DNA of 64,000 bases. It comes from Histomonas meleagridis. Lineage: Eukaryota; Parabasalia; Tritrichomonadida; Dientamoebidae. Each line of letters begins with the position of its first letter. The stretch's first letter is position 1. The stretch is taken from the NCBI GenBank assembly GCA_020186115.1, contig WSYJ01000149.1, positions 248,001-312,000 on the forward strand, read 5' to 3'. The notes beneath the pieces were generated by a model. That model had not been told where the DNA came from, ran no database searches, and saw nothing but the letters and a program-made list of their open reading frames with translations. Positions 50,546 to 60,388 of the stretch are shown here, one piece after another. Made by a program: the position numbers and the translations under genes.

Positions 50546-51898
50546 TTATTTTTGTGCAAATGGGTCATTAGCAAATGGATCTACAGGCGGAGTACCTTTT
50601 ACATTTGCAGCCGCAGCAAACGGATCTACATTTGGAGTAGCCGCGAATGGGTCAACAGATGTATTACCAAATGGGTTAGCAAACGGATCTACGTTTGAAG
50701 CGGCAGCAAATGGATCAATCTGTGTATTGCTTTGTGAGGCAGTAGCAAATGGATCAACTTTCATATTATTTTGTGAAGCATTTGCAAATGGATCTTGGTT
50801 AAATGAGCTAAAATTCCATCGATTGCTCATATCTTTATCAACGGGATCTACTTTTTCAGGTGATTTCTCTTCTTCTCCATCAAATTGAAATCCAATATTA
50901 GGGTTTTTAAAGTCAGAGCTTCTTGAAGAAGATACTTTATCTTGGATGACTTTTGTTTGCTTTACATTCTCAAAAAGTCCAAACGGATTATCAAAATTGA
51001 CTGTGTTTGTTTGGGTTTTGATTTCCCACTTTTTCTCGATGAGATCTGGGAAATAAGAATACAGCTTTCCCAATAGTTCTCGAGCTGTAGGTCTTTCATT
51101 TGGGTTCGACTTAAATATGCACCTTACAATTTCTTTGAAACTTGGATTGATCTTTTTACTTTCGGGCCATTTGTAATTTATATTTAAAATTTGAAGATTT
51201 GATTCTGGAAAAGGATCTTGGAATGTACAAAGCTTATATAAAATACATCCAAGTGCCCAAATGTCAGACTTTGAATCAATTTTTTGACCTCGATATAAAT
51301 CACACATTTCTGGTGATCGATATATTGGTGTAGTATTTTTTTCTATATCTAATGAAGCTTCATTAAATTCATCAGTATTTGCCAAATCATATACTTTATT
51401 TGTGGCTGATCCAAAATCACATAATTTCCATTTTCCTTCATTCCATAATACATTTTCTGGTTTTAAGTCACGATGGATAATTCCACAAGAATGAATAAAG
51501 TTAACAGCTTCACAAATCTGAGAGAAAATTTCAACAATTTTTTTGTCATCAAATCCTGTTCCGAAAACTTTGTTCATTTGGTTAACCAAATTATCTTCAC
51601 AAAACTCCATCAAAATTATCATTTTGTTTTCATTTTTGTTTTCAATCATTCCATAGATTGAAACAACGTTTTGATGTAATGAACATTCATAATGATATTT
51701 GTATTCATTAGATGCCATTATATAACGTTCTTTATCAGGTACTTGTAAGATCTTGAGTGCACAATTTTTCCCATCAGAATCTTTTGCTAAGTAAATAACA
51801 CCATAACCACCTTCAAATATTTTTCGGTCGATAACTAAATGTTTATCTTTAAATATAAATTCATTCCCAGTGAGATCGCCTCCAAACGAACCGAACAT
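50546..51898 (-). CDS. NAK-family (AAK1/GAK-like) kinase with DPF-repeat tail
   Basis: A 450-residue protein, ATG 51898. Residues ~20-285 form an AAK1/BIKE/GAK-type kinase domain: FEGGYGVIYLAKD, CALKIL, HRDLKPENVL, CDFGSAT, TPIYRSPEMCDLY, KSDIWALGCILYKLC and FPES. The C-terminal part carries eight DPF motifs (such as VDPFATAS, IDPFAAAS, VDPFANPF, NDPFAQK) and two NPF motifs (DNPFGLF, ANPFGN). DPF binds the ear of the AP-2 adaptor and NPF binds EH domains. So this is very likely the clathrin-adaptor kinase acting at endocytic sites. It is divergent from the SHIPPO gene with 93 bases between starts and shares promoter elements. Confidence 0.95.
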   Translation of the reverse strand: MFGSFGGDLTGNEFIFKDKHLVIDRKIFEGGYGVIYLAKDSDGKNCALKILQVPDKERYIMASNEYKYHYECSLHQNVVSIYGMIENKNENKMIILMEFCEDNLVNQMNKVFGTGFDDKKIVEIFSQICEAVNFIHSCGIIHRDLKPENVLWNEGKWKLCDFGSATNKVYDLANTDEFNEASLDIEKNTTPIYRSPEMCDLYRGQKIDSKSDIWALGCILYKLCTFQDPFPESNLQILNINYKWPESKKINPSFKEIVRCIFKSNPNERPTARELLGKLYSYFPDLIEKKWEIKTQTNTVNFDNPFGLFENVKQTKVIQDKVSSSRSSDFKNPNIGFQFDGEEEKSPEKVDPVDKDMSNRWNFSSFNQDPFANASQNNMKVDPFATASQSNTQIDPFAAASNVDPFANPFGNTSVDPFAATPNVDPFAAAANVKGTPPVDPFANDPFAQK

Positions 51899-51943
51899 TT
51901 TTTGACAGCCAGATTTAGGTGAACATTTTACGTTGTAAACGTG

Positions 51944-51957
51944 AACGGAAACGGTTT
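51944..51957. promoter_or_regulatory. AACGGAAACGGTTT element in a shared divergent promoter
   Basis: Two AACGG cores within 14 bp between the kinase start (51898, minus) and the SHIPPO gene start (51992, plus). Confidence 0.45.
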
Positions 51958-51991
51958 GGGGTGCCCCTACAATACGTTATCCTCCAAAAAA

Positions 51992-53386
51992 ATGTTATTT
52001 TCCCTTGGCTCAGAAAGAAAATTTTCTAATGTTATAAAAAATACACCAGAAGAAGTAGGGCCTGGGAAATATAATGTTACGTCTGAAATTGGTAATAAAA
52101 AGAAAATGAAGGCTCCATTTGGATCGAGAGCTTCACGTGATATGTGTCTCACAAAAACAGACGACAACCCAGCTCCAGGAAAATATGAAGCTAAACCTCT
52201 TAATCAAAGTGTGGCAATAACATCGGTTTTTAATTCAGAAAGTAAAAGAGATGTTTTCCCAACAATATCAACACCATCACCTGCACAATATGGACACATC
52301 GAAGAATGGGTTGGAAAACATCCAAAAAAAGTATCAAGAACAAATCTTCCGACAAGAAAAACTTCAAGTGGTTATGTTGGACAGGATGTAATTGGGTACA
52401 TTCAAAGTGGTGATGGTAATTGGGTTCCTGTGAAACAGGTTAAGCATGGACCAGAATGGATTGGGCCAGGTTCGTATGATACCAATAATCCCAAAAAAAC
52501 ATCTTTATCAATTTCTCTCGACAGGAGCAGTAAACGCGATTTATTTCTTAACAGAGAAAGCAATCCTGGTCCAGGGTCTTATTCGCCTTCAGATATCAAC
52601 TCCAAAATTCCTGTTGCAATATCACCTGTTCCTAGAAACAATCGCGTATCTGATGGTGGATCTTCTGGCTTCGTTAGCCCTAAAGTTTGGGTTACACCAG
52701 AGCAAGAATCAAGTCCAATGTTCAAATATCGCGGAGAAAGAAAAATATTCGACACACGGGATTCGACCCCGGGCCCTGCAGCATACTATCGTTATAACCG
52801 CCGTCAGAATTCTATCGGCGGTGGTTTTGAGCTGTATTCTGATCGTCATTCGCTTCAACCTCTTAATCGCAACCCAGGGCCAGGTTCTTATAATACCAAC
52901 TCTAAGTGGGTTAAAAATAAACATAGTGCTTTACCAAGGGCTCAATCGCGTTCGGTGGATTCAAAAGAATGGGTTCCTGGACCAGGTAAATATAATACAA
53001 CTCCACTTTGGGATCATGAATATCGTCCTAGTAGCGTCTTTAAGTCATGCGCATCACGCTCAAGGAAAGTTGATAACTCTAATCCTGGTCCTGGAAGTTA
53101 TTCACCACAAATCACAGACTCAGCACATCATATACCAATGTCAATCCATGAGTCAAGGTTTGAGAAACATGGAGATTGGATTGAGTCATCTAAAATAGAG
53201 ACACCATCTCCAGATTCATATCAGAAATTAGATAGTGATCTCGAAAAAGGAAGAACAATTCCAAGAACTTACCGAGAAAATAGAAATGTGGACAATTTCC
53301 CTGGGCCAGGAGCATATAATGTTGTCCATGGATCATTTAAAACAAAATCTCATAATGCTGCTGCGATTCAGGATATGAGCGACTGA
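51992..53386 (+). CDS. SHIPPO-repeat (STPGR) protein, axonemal/microtubule associated
   Basis: The start is set at ATG 51992 (MLFSLGSERKFSNV), as the longer frame begins with GTG. The 464-residue protein has repeated PGPxxY motifs: VGPGKYNV, PAPGKYEA, IGPGSYDT, PGPGSYSP (twice), PGPAAYYR, PGPGSYNT, PGPGKYNT and PGPGAYNV. These are SHIPPO/STPGR repeats found in proteins of sperm tails and flagellar doublet microtubules. Between them are conserved 'F.S...R' segments (FNSESKRD, FKSCASRS). It probably lines or binds axonemal microtubules, in keeping with IFT81 and beta-tubulin here. Confidence 0.92.
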   Translation: MLFSLGSERKFSNVIKNTPEEVGPGKYNVTSEIGNKKKMKAPFGSRASRDMCLTKTDDNPAPGKYEAKPLNQSVAITSVFNSESKRDVFPTISTPSPAQYGHIEEWVGKHPKKVSRTNLPTRKTSSGYVGQDVIGYIQSGDGNWVPVKQVKHGPEWIGPGSYDTNNPKKTSLSISLDRSSKRDLFLNRESNPGPGSYSPSDINSKIPVAISPVPRNNRVSDGGSSGFVSPKVWVTPEQESSPMFKYRGERKIFDTRDSTPGPAAYYRYNRRQNSIGGGFELYSDRHSLQPLNRNPGPGSYNTNSKWVKNKHSALPRAQSRSVDSKEWVPGPGKYNTTPLWDHEYRPSSVFKSCASRSRKVDNSNPGPGSYSPQITDSAHHIPMSIHESRFEKHGDWIESSKIETPSPDSYQKLDSDLEKGRTIPRTYRENRNVDNFPGPGAYNVVHGSFKTKSHNAAAIQDMSD

Positions 53387-53766
53387 TTTTTGTTATAAAT
53401 ATTTTTGTATTCGATTTGTTACTGTTTCGTTTTCATCTTTTTGTAAATTATTTCGCTTAATTGCTATAAATTTTAGTTATTTTTTTGCAAGATATTTGCA
53501 ACGTAAAGAAGATAATTGATATAAAAATCAAATCTTTTATGCACAATTTGTTCTTTTTTCTTTTCTTAATAAATTCATCTAAGAAATACAACTTAAAATG
53601 AATTTGGATAAGGAAAATTAATGAGTTTATATCAAACTTCATTCAGATTTTTTACACTTCAAATAGAAAATATTAATTCCAACAGTAAAAATATTATAAA
53701 TCAAAATAATCTTTTTTCCAAACGATAAATTATATATTACATTTTATTTTCGCTAAAAGTTATTTC
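53387..53766. other. intergenic region between convergent genes
   Basis: About 380 bases of AT-rich DNA. No gene seen. Confidence 0.5.
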
Positions 53767-54588
53767 TCATGGTAACGACAAATTTCCTCTCTTTACAATC
53801 AGCGGAGGAGCTGTTGCATCTAATGTTGAATTGAACAATGGAAAATTAATAGGAAACATGGAAATCGGATTAGAGCCGTCAAATGTAGGCGCGAGGCTTG
53901 GGAGCGTGATGTGTGTCTTATTTGTTGTTGTTGTTGTTTGAGGTTCTGATATTTTATTCTGATTTGAAATTCGTTTTAATTGAAGATATCTGTGTCTACA
54001 TTGCAAGTCTGTTCTCCCTGGAATCTGTGATGCAATTCTTCTCCAACCATATTCGCCCAATTGATTAACAATATTTATGAGTTTTTGATCTTCTTCAGCT
54101 GACCATGGCTCTCTTGAAATGGCTGGATTAAGGGCACGCGTCCACCTTTGATTACATTGTGATGAGGTTCTTCCATTGCCAACAAATGCAGAAATCATTA
54201 CCCAATCATGTGTGCCATAACGAGAAATTGCTGTAAGTAAACGCATGTCTTCATCTGCTTTCCATACAGCACTCTTTTTTCGAGTTGGCATCAAAGCTGT
54301 TTTAAGATTATCAACTGTCAGTTTTTTGACGGGAAGAGGCTTATAACCAGATGCCTTAACATGTGCAAGTTTTGTTATTACAGTTGCTGGACATGAGCAT
54401 TCGGAAAATACTGTTAATGCGGCAGTCATAGAAATCTTATTTTCGAAAAATCCCAAAGCTATATTTGCCAATTTCTTTCTAACTTCATCGCCAAGTTCAG
54501 GTGCGGATATGTTCAACTCTTTTTCGATAAATTCTTGCATACAAATGTTTTCAGGCTTTGTAATGTTTCCAGATTGGTAGAGGCTCAT
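53767..54588 (-). CDS. R2R3 Myb DNA-binding protein
   Basis: The start is set at ATG 54588 (MSLYQSGNITKP), as the longer frame begins with TTG. The 273-residue product carries two Myb repeats at about 105-205. R2 has KSAVWKADEDMRLLTAISRYG, WVMISAFV and QCNQRWTRALNP. R3 has EPWSAEEDQKLINIVNQLGEYGWRRIASQIPGRTDLQCRHRYLQL. The N-terminal 100 residues are a helical domain (KKLANIALGFFENKISMTAALTVFSE) often found ahead of Myb repeats in trichomonad proteins. The tail is Thr/Pro-rich and disordered. Trichomonas Myb proteins bind AACG-type sites, and AACGG/CGGTT elements are common upstream of genes in this window. Nuclear; activator or repressor role unknown. Confidence 0.93.
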   Translation of the reverse strand: MSLYQSGNITKPENICMQEFIEKELNISAPELGDEVRKKLANIALGFFENKISMTAALTVFSECSCPATVITKLAHVKASGYKPLPVKKLTVDNLKTALMPTRKKSAVWKADEDMRLLTAISRYGTHDWVMISAFVGNGRTSSQCNQRWTRALNPAISREPWSAEEDQKLINIVNQLGEYGWRRIASQIPGRTDLQCRHRYLQLKRISNQNKISEPQTTTTTNKTHITLPSLAPTFDGSNPISMFPINFPLFNSTLDATAPPLIVKRGNLSLP

Positions 54589-54810
54589 TTGGACTTTCAA
54601 ATTTGAGCAATATTGGTATTCAAAAAGGTAGATAAACAGAAAAAACCTTTCAAATATGTTGCTCCACAAGGTCCAGCATTTTGTTTGAAAATTAATCGTT
54701 TGAGTACAAAAATATTTTATAGAATTCTATCGTTATCCATAAAGCTTTTATTCTATGAGATCTCTCAAATATATCAAAAAGTGGATGTGCTATCGTTAGT
54801 TCGGTTAATT

Positions 54811-55299
54811 ATGCTTTGGGTGTTGCCACTCCTTTTTATCAGGAATTGTAACATAGTTCCATTTGACATCCATGGTGAATTTAAGGAAGTTCAAACAGAT
54901 GAAAATGGGTGGGCATATTTCGGAGTAGGTTTTGGTGACTTCGGACATACTGTAAATGTTAAAGCATATTCAGGAAATAACCAAACAGAAGAAATATATT
55001 ATAACTATGGCCATGAATGTCCAACTACCAACAGCACAAAAGTTACCTCAAACCAAGTTTTTCTTTCTGATTCATCCCAATATGCAATTTTTGGATTAAA
55101 AGCAAAACCAAACGAAAATATGAATGTATTGCTTGCAAGCAATGTCAAGCCTATTCATCCTAACTCTGCAACTGCTTTAGTTTATTCATTCTTTTTTTTC
55201 TTTGCAGCTAACGTAGCTATTGCAGGAATCCTTCAATTCTTTTATTATAGATCATCAATGAATCCTACGGAGTATCAAAACTTGAACCAAGATGAATAA
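54811..55299 (+). CDS. small type I membrane protein
   Basis: The start is set at ATG 54811 (MLWVLPLLFIRNCNIVPF). This gives a signal peptide; the longer frame begins with TTG and would bury it. The 162-residue protein has a luminal or extracellular beta-rich part with NNQTEE and TTNST N-glycosylation sites and two Cys near the N-terminal end. One membrane span lies near 120-142 (YSFFFFFAANVAIAGILQFFYY), followed by a 20-residue tail SSMNPTEYQNLNQDE. YQNL fits the YxxPhi adaptor-sorting signal, so it may cycle through endosomes or the Golgi. I do not recognise the family; a p24-like or transport role cannot be shown. Confidence 0.7.
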   Translation: MLWVLPLLFIRNCNIVPFDIHGEFKEVQTDENGWAYFGVGFGDFGHTVNVKAYSGNNQTEEIYYNYGHECPTTNSTKVTSNQVFLSDSSQYAIFGLKAKPNENMNVLLASNVKPIHPNSATALVYSFFFFFAANVAIAGILQFFYYRSSMNPTEYQNLNQDE

Positions 55300-55411
55300 T
55301 TATCTTTGAATAAATTCTATATTCATATAGAGACCGTTTAATTTTAACGTTTTTTGATGAGATTCTAAATTTAAAAAAAAAAAAAAAACATTTTTTTACT
55401 TTACATAGTTT

Positions 55412-56350
55412 TTATTCATTCGATTTTAGCTCATTTGTTATTTTTTCAATGAGTGTATTATTAACAAAAAAAATCAGAAGAACTTCACTGAAATCAATCA
55501 AAGAAGCATCAGCCAATTTTGTAATTCCCTTTGGATTAATAATGACTCCATTTACTCTGAAAATGGTCTTTCCTATGTTTTCTAAGTAGAAGTTACAATC
55601 TGGCATAAAATGAAGAATTGCATGAACTCTAGAAACATGATTGCAAACATTTGGTTCACAAAAAGAAAGATTAACATTAACGCAGTCACACTGAGATGAC
55701 CTACCTATTGTAATGTAACAACTTTTCATATGAAAACGTAATCTTTCTGTCATCAAAATTGCAAGATCATTTTCCTCAAAAATCCCCATGGTCAAAAAAG
55801 GAAGTGATTTTGTTAGAGATGAAATTTCCGGGTCTATTCGTTTGTTAATTATAGTTCTGTTTACATTATTAAATGGACATGTTGAAGTTGTTAAAAGATG
55901 CACATTGGATGAAACATTTTTAGCTTTTTTGGAGTGAAGTTGCATATCATTGATTACACATTGTTTTGCGTATTTTTTAATTATGGTTTTTGTTTCTTTT
56001 GGATTCATTTGTTTAATGGCTGCAACTCTTTTGCGAAGAGATGCCCTTGTGCGGAATTGCTTAAAAACATTTGGGTTTGCCTTTGCAAAAGCTTCAACTG
56101 AATCAAATTCATTTGATTGCGAATAAAGCAACAATGCAAAATCTTCTTCTACAGAAAATGGAGGAACATCAACCCTCCCTTGCATTTCATTTGGAAATCC
56201 ATTGATGAGTAAATCGTTGAATATATCTTCAATTTGTTTTTGTGTGAATTTTTCAAGCCCAGGTACAAATACTTGACAATATGGCAAACCATACCCTAAT
56301 ACACCATTTATGATTTTAATTTTTGTTTCTTCTGAAATTTTTGGTTCCAT
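55412..56350 (-). CDS. MCRS1-like FHA-domain protein
   Basis: A 312-residue protein, ATG 56350. Residues ~1-120 contain the microspherule N-terminal motif (PPFSVEEDFALLLYSQSN, then KANPNVFKQFRTRASLRKRVAAI). The C-terminal ~110 residues form an FHA domain: SCYITIGRSSQCDCVNVNLSFCE, VSRVHAILHF, FYLENIGKTIFRVNGVII and DFSEVLLIFFVNN. The VDLSLEG-like strand and the order match MCRS1, a subunit of INO80 and NSL chromatin complexes. FHA phosphopeptide residues (GR, S, RxH) are present. Nuclear by family. TAAACGGC lies 15 bases upstream. Confidence 0.82.
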   Translation of the reverse strand: MEPKISEETKIKIINGVLGYGLPYCQVFVPGLEKFTQKQIEDIFNDLLINGFPNEMQGRVDVPPFSVEEDFALLLYSQSNEFDSVEAFAKANPNVFKQFRTRASLRKRVAAIKQMNPKETKTIIKKYAKQCVINDMQLHSKKAKNVSSNVHLLTTSTCPFNNVNRTIINKRIDPEISSLTKSLPFLTMGIFEENDLAILMTERLRFHMKSCYITIGRSSQCDCVNVNLSFCEPNVCNHVSRVHAILHFMPDCNFYLENIGKTIFRVNGVIINPKGITKLADASLIDFSEVLLIFFVNNTLIEKITNELKSNE

Positions 56351-56697
56351 CTAGAAAAGCCGTTTAATGATGTTTTGAATATAAAAGTGAGAGGTACCAA
56401 AACTCAAAATCCTGCAATATTTTTTCAACGATAATTTTATGTTAAGGATAACATTGGGAGGAGATTACAAAAATACCCTCTTTTCGAAATTTCGACTGTA
56501 CAATCTTTCGAAATTCGATCTGATTTCGACCATACTTTTTATGGAATTTTGGATTATTTTCTATATAGTAATGTTGTATATTATATGTGTTTATTTTCTA
56601 AACTATTATCCTTTATCATTTTCATTAAAAATTTTGAGAAAAAGTGAAAATATATGAAAAAATCAACTTAGTCGATAATAAATCGAGTGCAACTTTT
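56351..56697. other. intergenic region with a weak small frame
   Basis: A 72-codon plus-strand frame at 56439-56657 reads as a hydrophobic span protein but has no support beyond length. I treat it as unproven. Confidence 0.35.
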
Positions 56698-56720
56698 TAT
56701 ATAAGATGGCGGTGGTCTTT
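56698..56720 (+). repeat. left terminal inverted repeat
   Basis: Contains GATGGCGGTGGTCTTT. Pairs with 59828-59850 at 19 of 23 positions. Confidence 0.65.
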
Positions 56721-56909
56721 ATTTATTTATGAATAAAAATATATGATTTGTTATTTAAAAAACTGTGATTGTTAAATAAAAATATTTTTTGCATGGATTT
56801 TTATGAATGATTGAAATTTTGATTAAGTGAAAAAAATAATGTGAAGTGATTTTTTCTTTATTTATTTTTTTATTTTTTTATTCGAATTTTTGGGTGTCTA
56901 CTTAAATAT

Positions 56910-59112
56910 TTAAATCTCTTAAGTTAACTGATATTACTGCTATTGTTTCTTTAATGTTATCATAATATTTCTGGATCCATTCGAGCATATTTTGCTTTGT
57001 TTTTGTATCATATTTGGAAAATGGAATTTGATAGTATTCAGAACAATTTACGATGATATCCTTCAGAGTACTACATAATAACTTATTTCCAAATAATTTC
57101 TTTACATCAATTATTATTTCTTCATTAATTGGAGGATATTTCCTTCTTATCTTTAATCATTGAGAATCTTCGATAAAGCATATCTTATCCATTGATACTT
57201 TGGATTGTGTAAGATTTCTACCATTTAAACCTGTCTGAACAGACAAGGTAACTGCATTAATACTCAAGGAATTCATTATTCTTTTTGTACTAAAATAAAA
57301 TGTATCAAATAATATTTGAAAAAATCCTTCCACGATTTTAGAATGATTACTAATAATGATATCAAAATTTTCTAAATTAACAATAGGTTTTTCTACTATG
57401 AATCCTGCTTCAATTAATAGTGAATAAGCAATTGTCCTTCCATCATATGGAAATAATGATTTATCGTATTAATTGTTTGAAATTGTAATTCCAAATGATG
57501 ATGCTCTTTTAGAAACCTTTAAAGGTTGTAATTCTTGGTCTGTTATGTCAGCTATTATTTGATCAGTTGATATTCTTTTTAATGCTGATCTTAGGGTTTT
57601 GAACATACCCATTTTTATTCTTAAACATTCAAATTGATGTTCAAGAGGATTTGACGTAAATCTATTTAAGCTTTTTTTGGCATTCATATCTTTTAAAAGT
57701 AATGTAACAAATAAATGAATTGTATTACGACAATGAATACATAATTTCTCATCAAAAAGTGTTAAAGCAACAATATTTCTCATTTTTCTTTGTTTAATTC
57801 CTGTGTCTAATTTTGTTTTTTTCATAAATTTATAATATATAAACATTAAAAAAAAATGATTTCAAATAGCGAAATTTTTTCGCTTGAATTTATATTGTCA
57901 TTAGACATTGCTTCTATAAACAAAGATCATGGTAAGAAATATAATAATGCTGAAAAATTATGTTTCTCATATAGCATTAAAGTATTGTTAATAGAAAATG
58001 AGAAAATGTAAAGAATATCGTGCATTTTTGTGATTTTAGAGTTATTAATTACAAACGGTAATAAATTTAAATTTTCCCGTATTTTGGAAATGTCAATGAT
58101 TGGTGAATTTCGATTAAATTCAATAGTTAATGGTATGTCTTTAAGTAAACGATATCTTGCACGTTTGAGTATATAAAGGGGATCACTAATATATATATCG
58201 AAAAAAAACTCTTTTTGCGATTCCAACAATTGAAGTCGTGTAATGTTCAGCAACACATTCATATTGACCAAAGAACGAATTATGATAAGAATCATAGCAA
58301 TTATCACCATCAAAGGCAAATCCAAGAACATATATTTTATGATTATTTAATTTATTACGTAATGTTTCGAGTGTTTCACATTGAATATTCGTTGCTTCCC
58401 CCTGGGGTGAAGGAGAAAAATAAATTATTGAGCACGAATAATCTGGATTTATAGGTTGAATGTAATAAACAAAGGCATAATTTTCTATTTGATTCCAATT
58501 TATCATTAAAGAATTTATCCATTGTTGTGCATTTTCGCAGAAAAATTGATAAGGATTTTCAATATTTTGTAAAACCACTTTTTTTAAACCAATAATTTCA
58601 TTATCTTTTGTTATAGTCACATCGGGCAAAAATGATATTGCGTCAATACTTAAAATACAATCCATTGGAGCTGAACGAAAAATATTAATTTGATTGTGTT
58701 TATAATCATTTATGATTCCATCTATTTGATTAATATCAATCAAAGACTCGAAACGTTCATTGATTAAATCTGCTAAATGATTATGTATTGATGTATAAGA
58801 AGGTAATGGAATAAAAGATCTAATATAACGTAAAGCTTGTGGCGAAATCGAATTAATATTGGATGCTAATTGATAAATTTTTTCATCATATCTTCTTGCA
58901 TTTGGGTGAACTCCAAGGTTTCTCAATATTGAATTAATAATTTCATCATATTCTTCATTTTCTGAATTAATATCTTCATTTCTTTCTATGTTTGAAACAC
59001 ATTTAACACTTTTCGCTTCATAAAGTCTTCTATAAATACGTGCTTGTCTTTCTGCCTTGATCCGCTTTTGTCTTTCTCTCGCTAATTGCAAAACTTGTCT
59101 TGATTTTTCCAT
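56910..59112 (-). pseudogene. P-element/THAP9-like transposase, frameshifted
   Basis: ATG 59112 (MEKSRQVLQLARER) opens a 308-codon frame, and later parts continue in other frames near 57927-58240 and 57469-57846. A last coding-like piece ends LRDLNI near 56911. The N-terminus is a basic coiled coil. Next comes ISPQALRYIRSFIPLPSYTSIHNHL, matching the 'SP.AY.ylR....LPs' block before the RNase H fold of P-element-type transposases. A catalytic-Asp-like strand DCILSIDAISFL and YVLGFAFDGDNCYDSYHNSF follow. DPLYILKRARYRLL is comparable to the conserved 'DP.HllK..R' helix. Stops and frame changes show it is inactive. The region around 58390 includes SPSPQGEATN, close to the PPxGGxATE segment in two other proteins here. 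Confidence 0.65.
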
Positions 59113-59827
59113 GATAAAAAATAAAAATGATGTGAACGAAAAATTTTCTCAGAATTTCAATGGCATTAAATGAAAAACAACTAGATGCATTCAAATCAGT
59201 AAAAATTTTTATTCAAAAAGCTTCCGGCCACGTTTTGTAAAGTATTCAATTTATTTTTTTGGGAAACACCCCAAAAAGAATTGCACATAAAAAAAAATTC
59301 AGCAGTCCAAATCCTGAGATAGGTTCGATTATAAATAAATAAATCCTAAACTTCATAGTTAGTCGGGTCCCATTAAAAAACTATTGCACGATTTTTTTTA
59401 TCATTAAAAAAATGAGAAAAAAGCACCCATTTTTTTAATCAAAAAAATTAAAAAATTATTTTTTTTTTCATCAAAAATGTATATTATAAAAAACCATATA
59501 TGTGGAAAGACAGCAAATCGATCATAAATTATTTTACACATTTAAAATTTATGATTTATTTACTTTTGACATCATTTCTAAATTATTAATTCGGAAAATT
59601 AAAATTTAATTTCCTTCAAACAATACATTCGTGAAACAAAATAAAACATTTTTAATCAAAAAAATTTCTATTTAAAATCATCACATAAAAAAAAAATTTG
59701 AAAAAACCGATTTTCGAGCACTTTTTGATATTAAAAATATAAATATTCTAATAAATAATCAAAATTATCGAAATATATATATATATAAATTAATATTCAT
59801 GATGTATTTTTATTATAGCTAGAAAAA

Positions 59828-59850
59828 AAAGATCACCGCCACTTCATATA
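59828..59850 (-). repeat. right terminal inverted repeat
   Basis: On the minus strand contains GAAGTGGCGGTGATCTTT, the partner of the left repeat. Confidence 0.65.
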
Positions 59851-60388
59851 ATTTTTTACTAAGATTTTAAAAAAAAGTGAGAAAAAAATGCAAAAAATTG
59901 AATGAAAAAAAATTATGCTTTTAATTTTATGAATTACCATTTATAAAATATAATTTACATCAAAAATAATAAAGATTGGTCACCAAAAAAAAATAGGAAA
60001 AAATCGATTTAGAAATTTCGATTTTGATCCGGATATTTTTTTTCCCAATTTGAAAGCAGATTTTTATTCATGTGTTGATAGGGATCTAATAAAAATCAAA
60101 AAATTCACCAGGATATGTTTATTTCCCAGTTTGAGGAACTCTTAAAAGTGCGCCTTTTTCTTCTTGTTGCTCATTATAGTAAAAAGTAATGTAATTACTT
60201 GATTCGTCTAATATTTTTAAATATTTTGATAAATAAAATATAATTTTTTTTATAAAGAACTTATTTATTCATTTTGATATATACTGCATTTAGAAATAAC
60301 AGTAAATTATTTCGAAATAACATGATACAACGTTATTGTAATTTTTAGAGATTATCAATATTATGTTAACGTAAAGCTTCAATCATAA
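59851..60388. other. intergenic region, AT-rich
   Basis: Poly-A/T tracts and no coding signal between the transposon and the ankyrin pseudogene. Confidence 0.45.

Larger units (their letters stand above)
56698..59850. mobile_element. decayed P-element-like DNA transposon
   Basis: About 3.15 kb bounded by imperfect terminal inverted repeats at 56698-56720 and 59828-59850 (19 of 23 bases match, with an identical TGGCGGTG core in otherwise AT-rich DNA). It encloses a broken transposase gene on the minus strand. The 5' side of the gene (59113-59827) is extremely AT-rich with long A and T runs. No target duplication can be assigned with confidence. Confidence 0.65.

Noticed and set aside
52760-52785. 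tRNA-like T-arm (GATTCGACCCCGGGCCC)
   Set aside because: It lies within the SHIPPO coding frame and no acceptor, D-arm or anticodon stem can be formed around it.
56439-56657. 72-residue hydrophobic plus-strand protein
   Set aside because: Short, AT-rich, no promoter element or similarity; hydrophobic runs arise easily from poly-T DNA.
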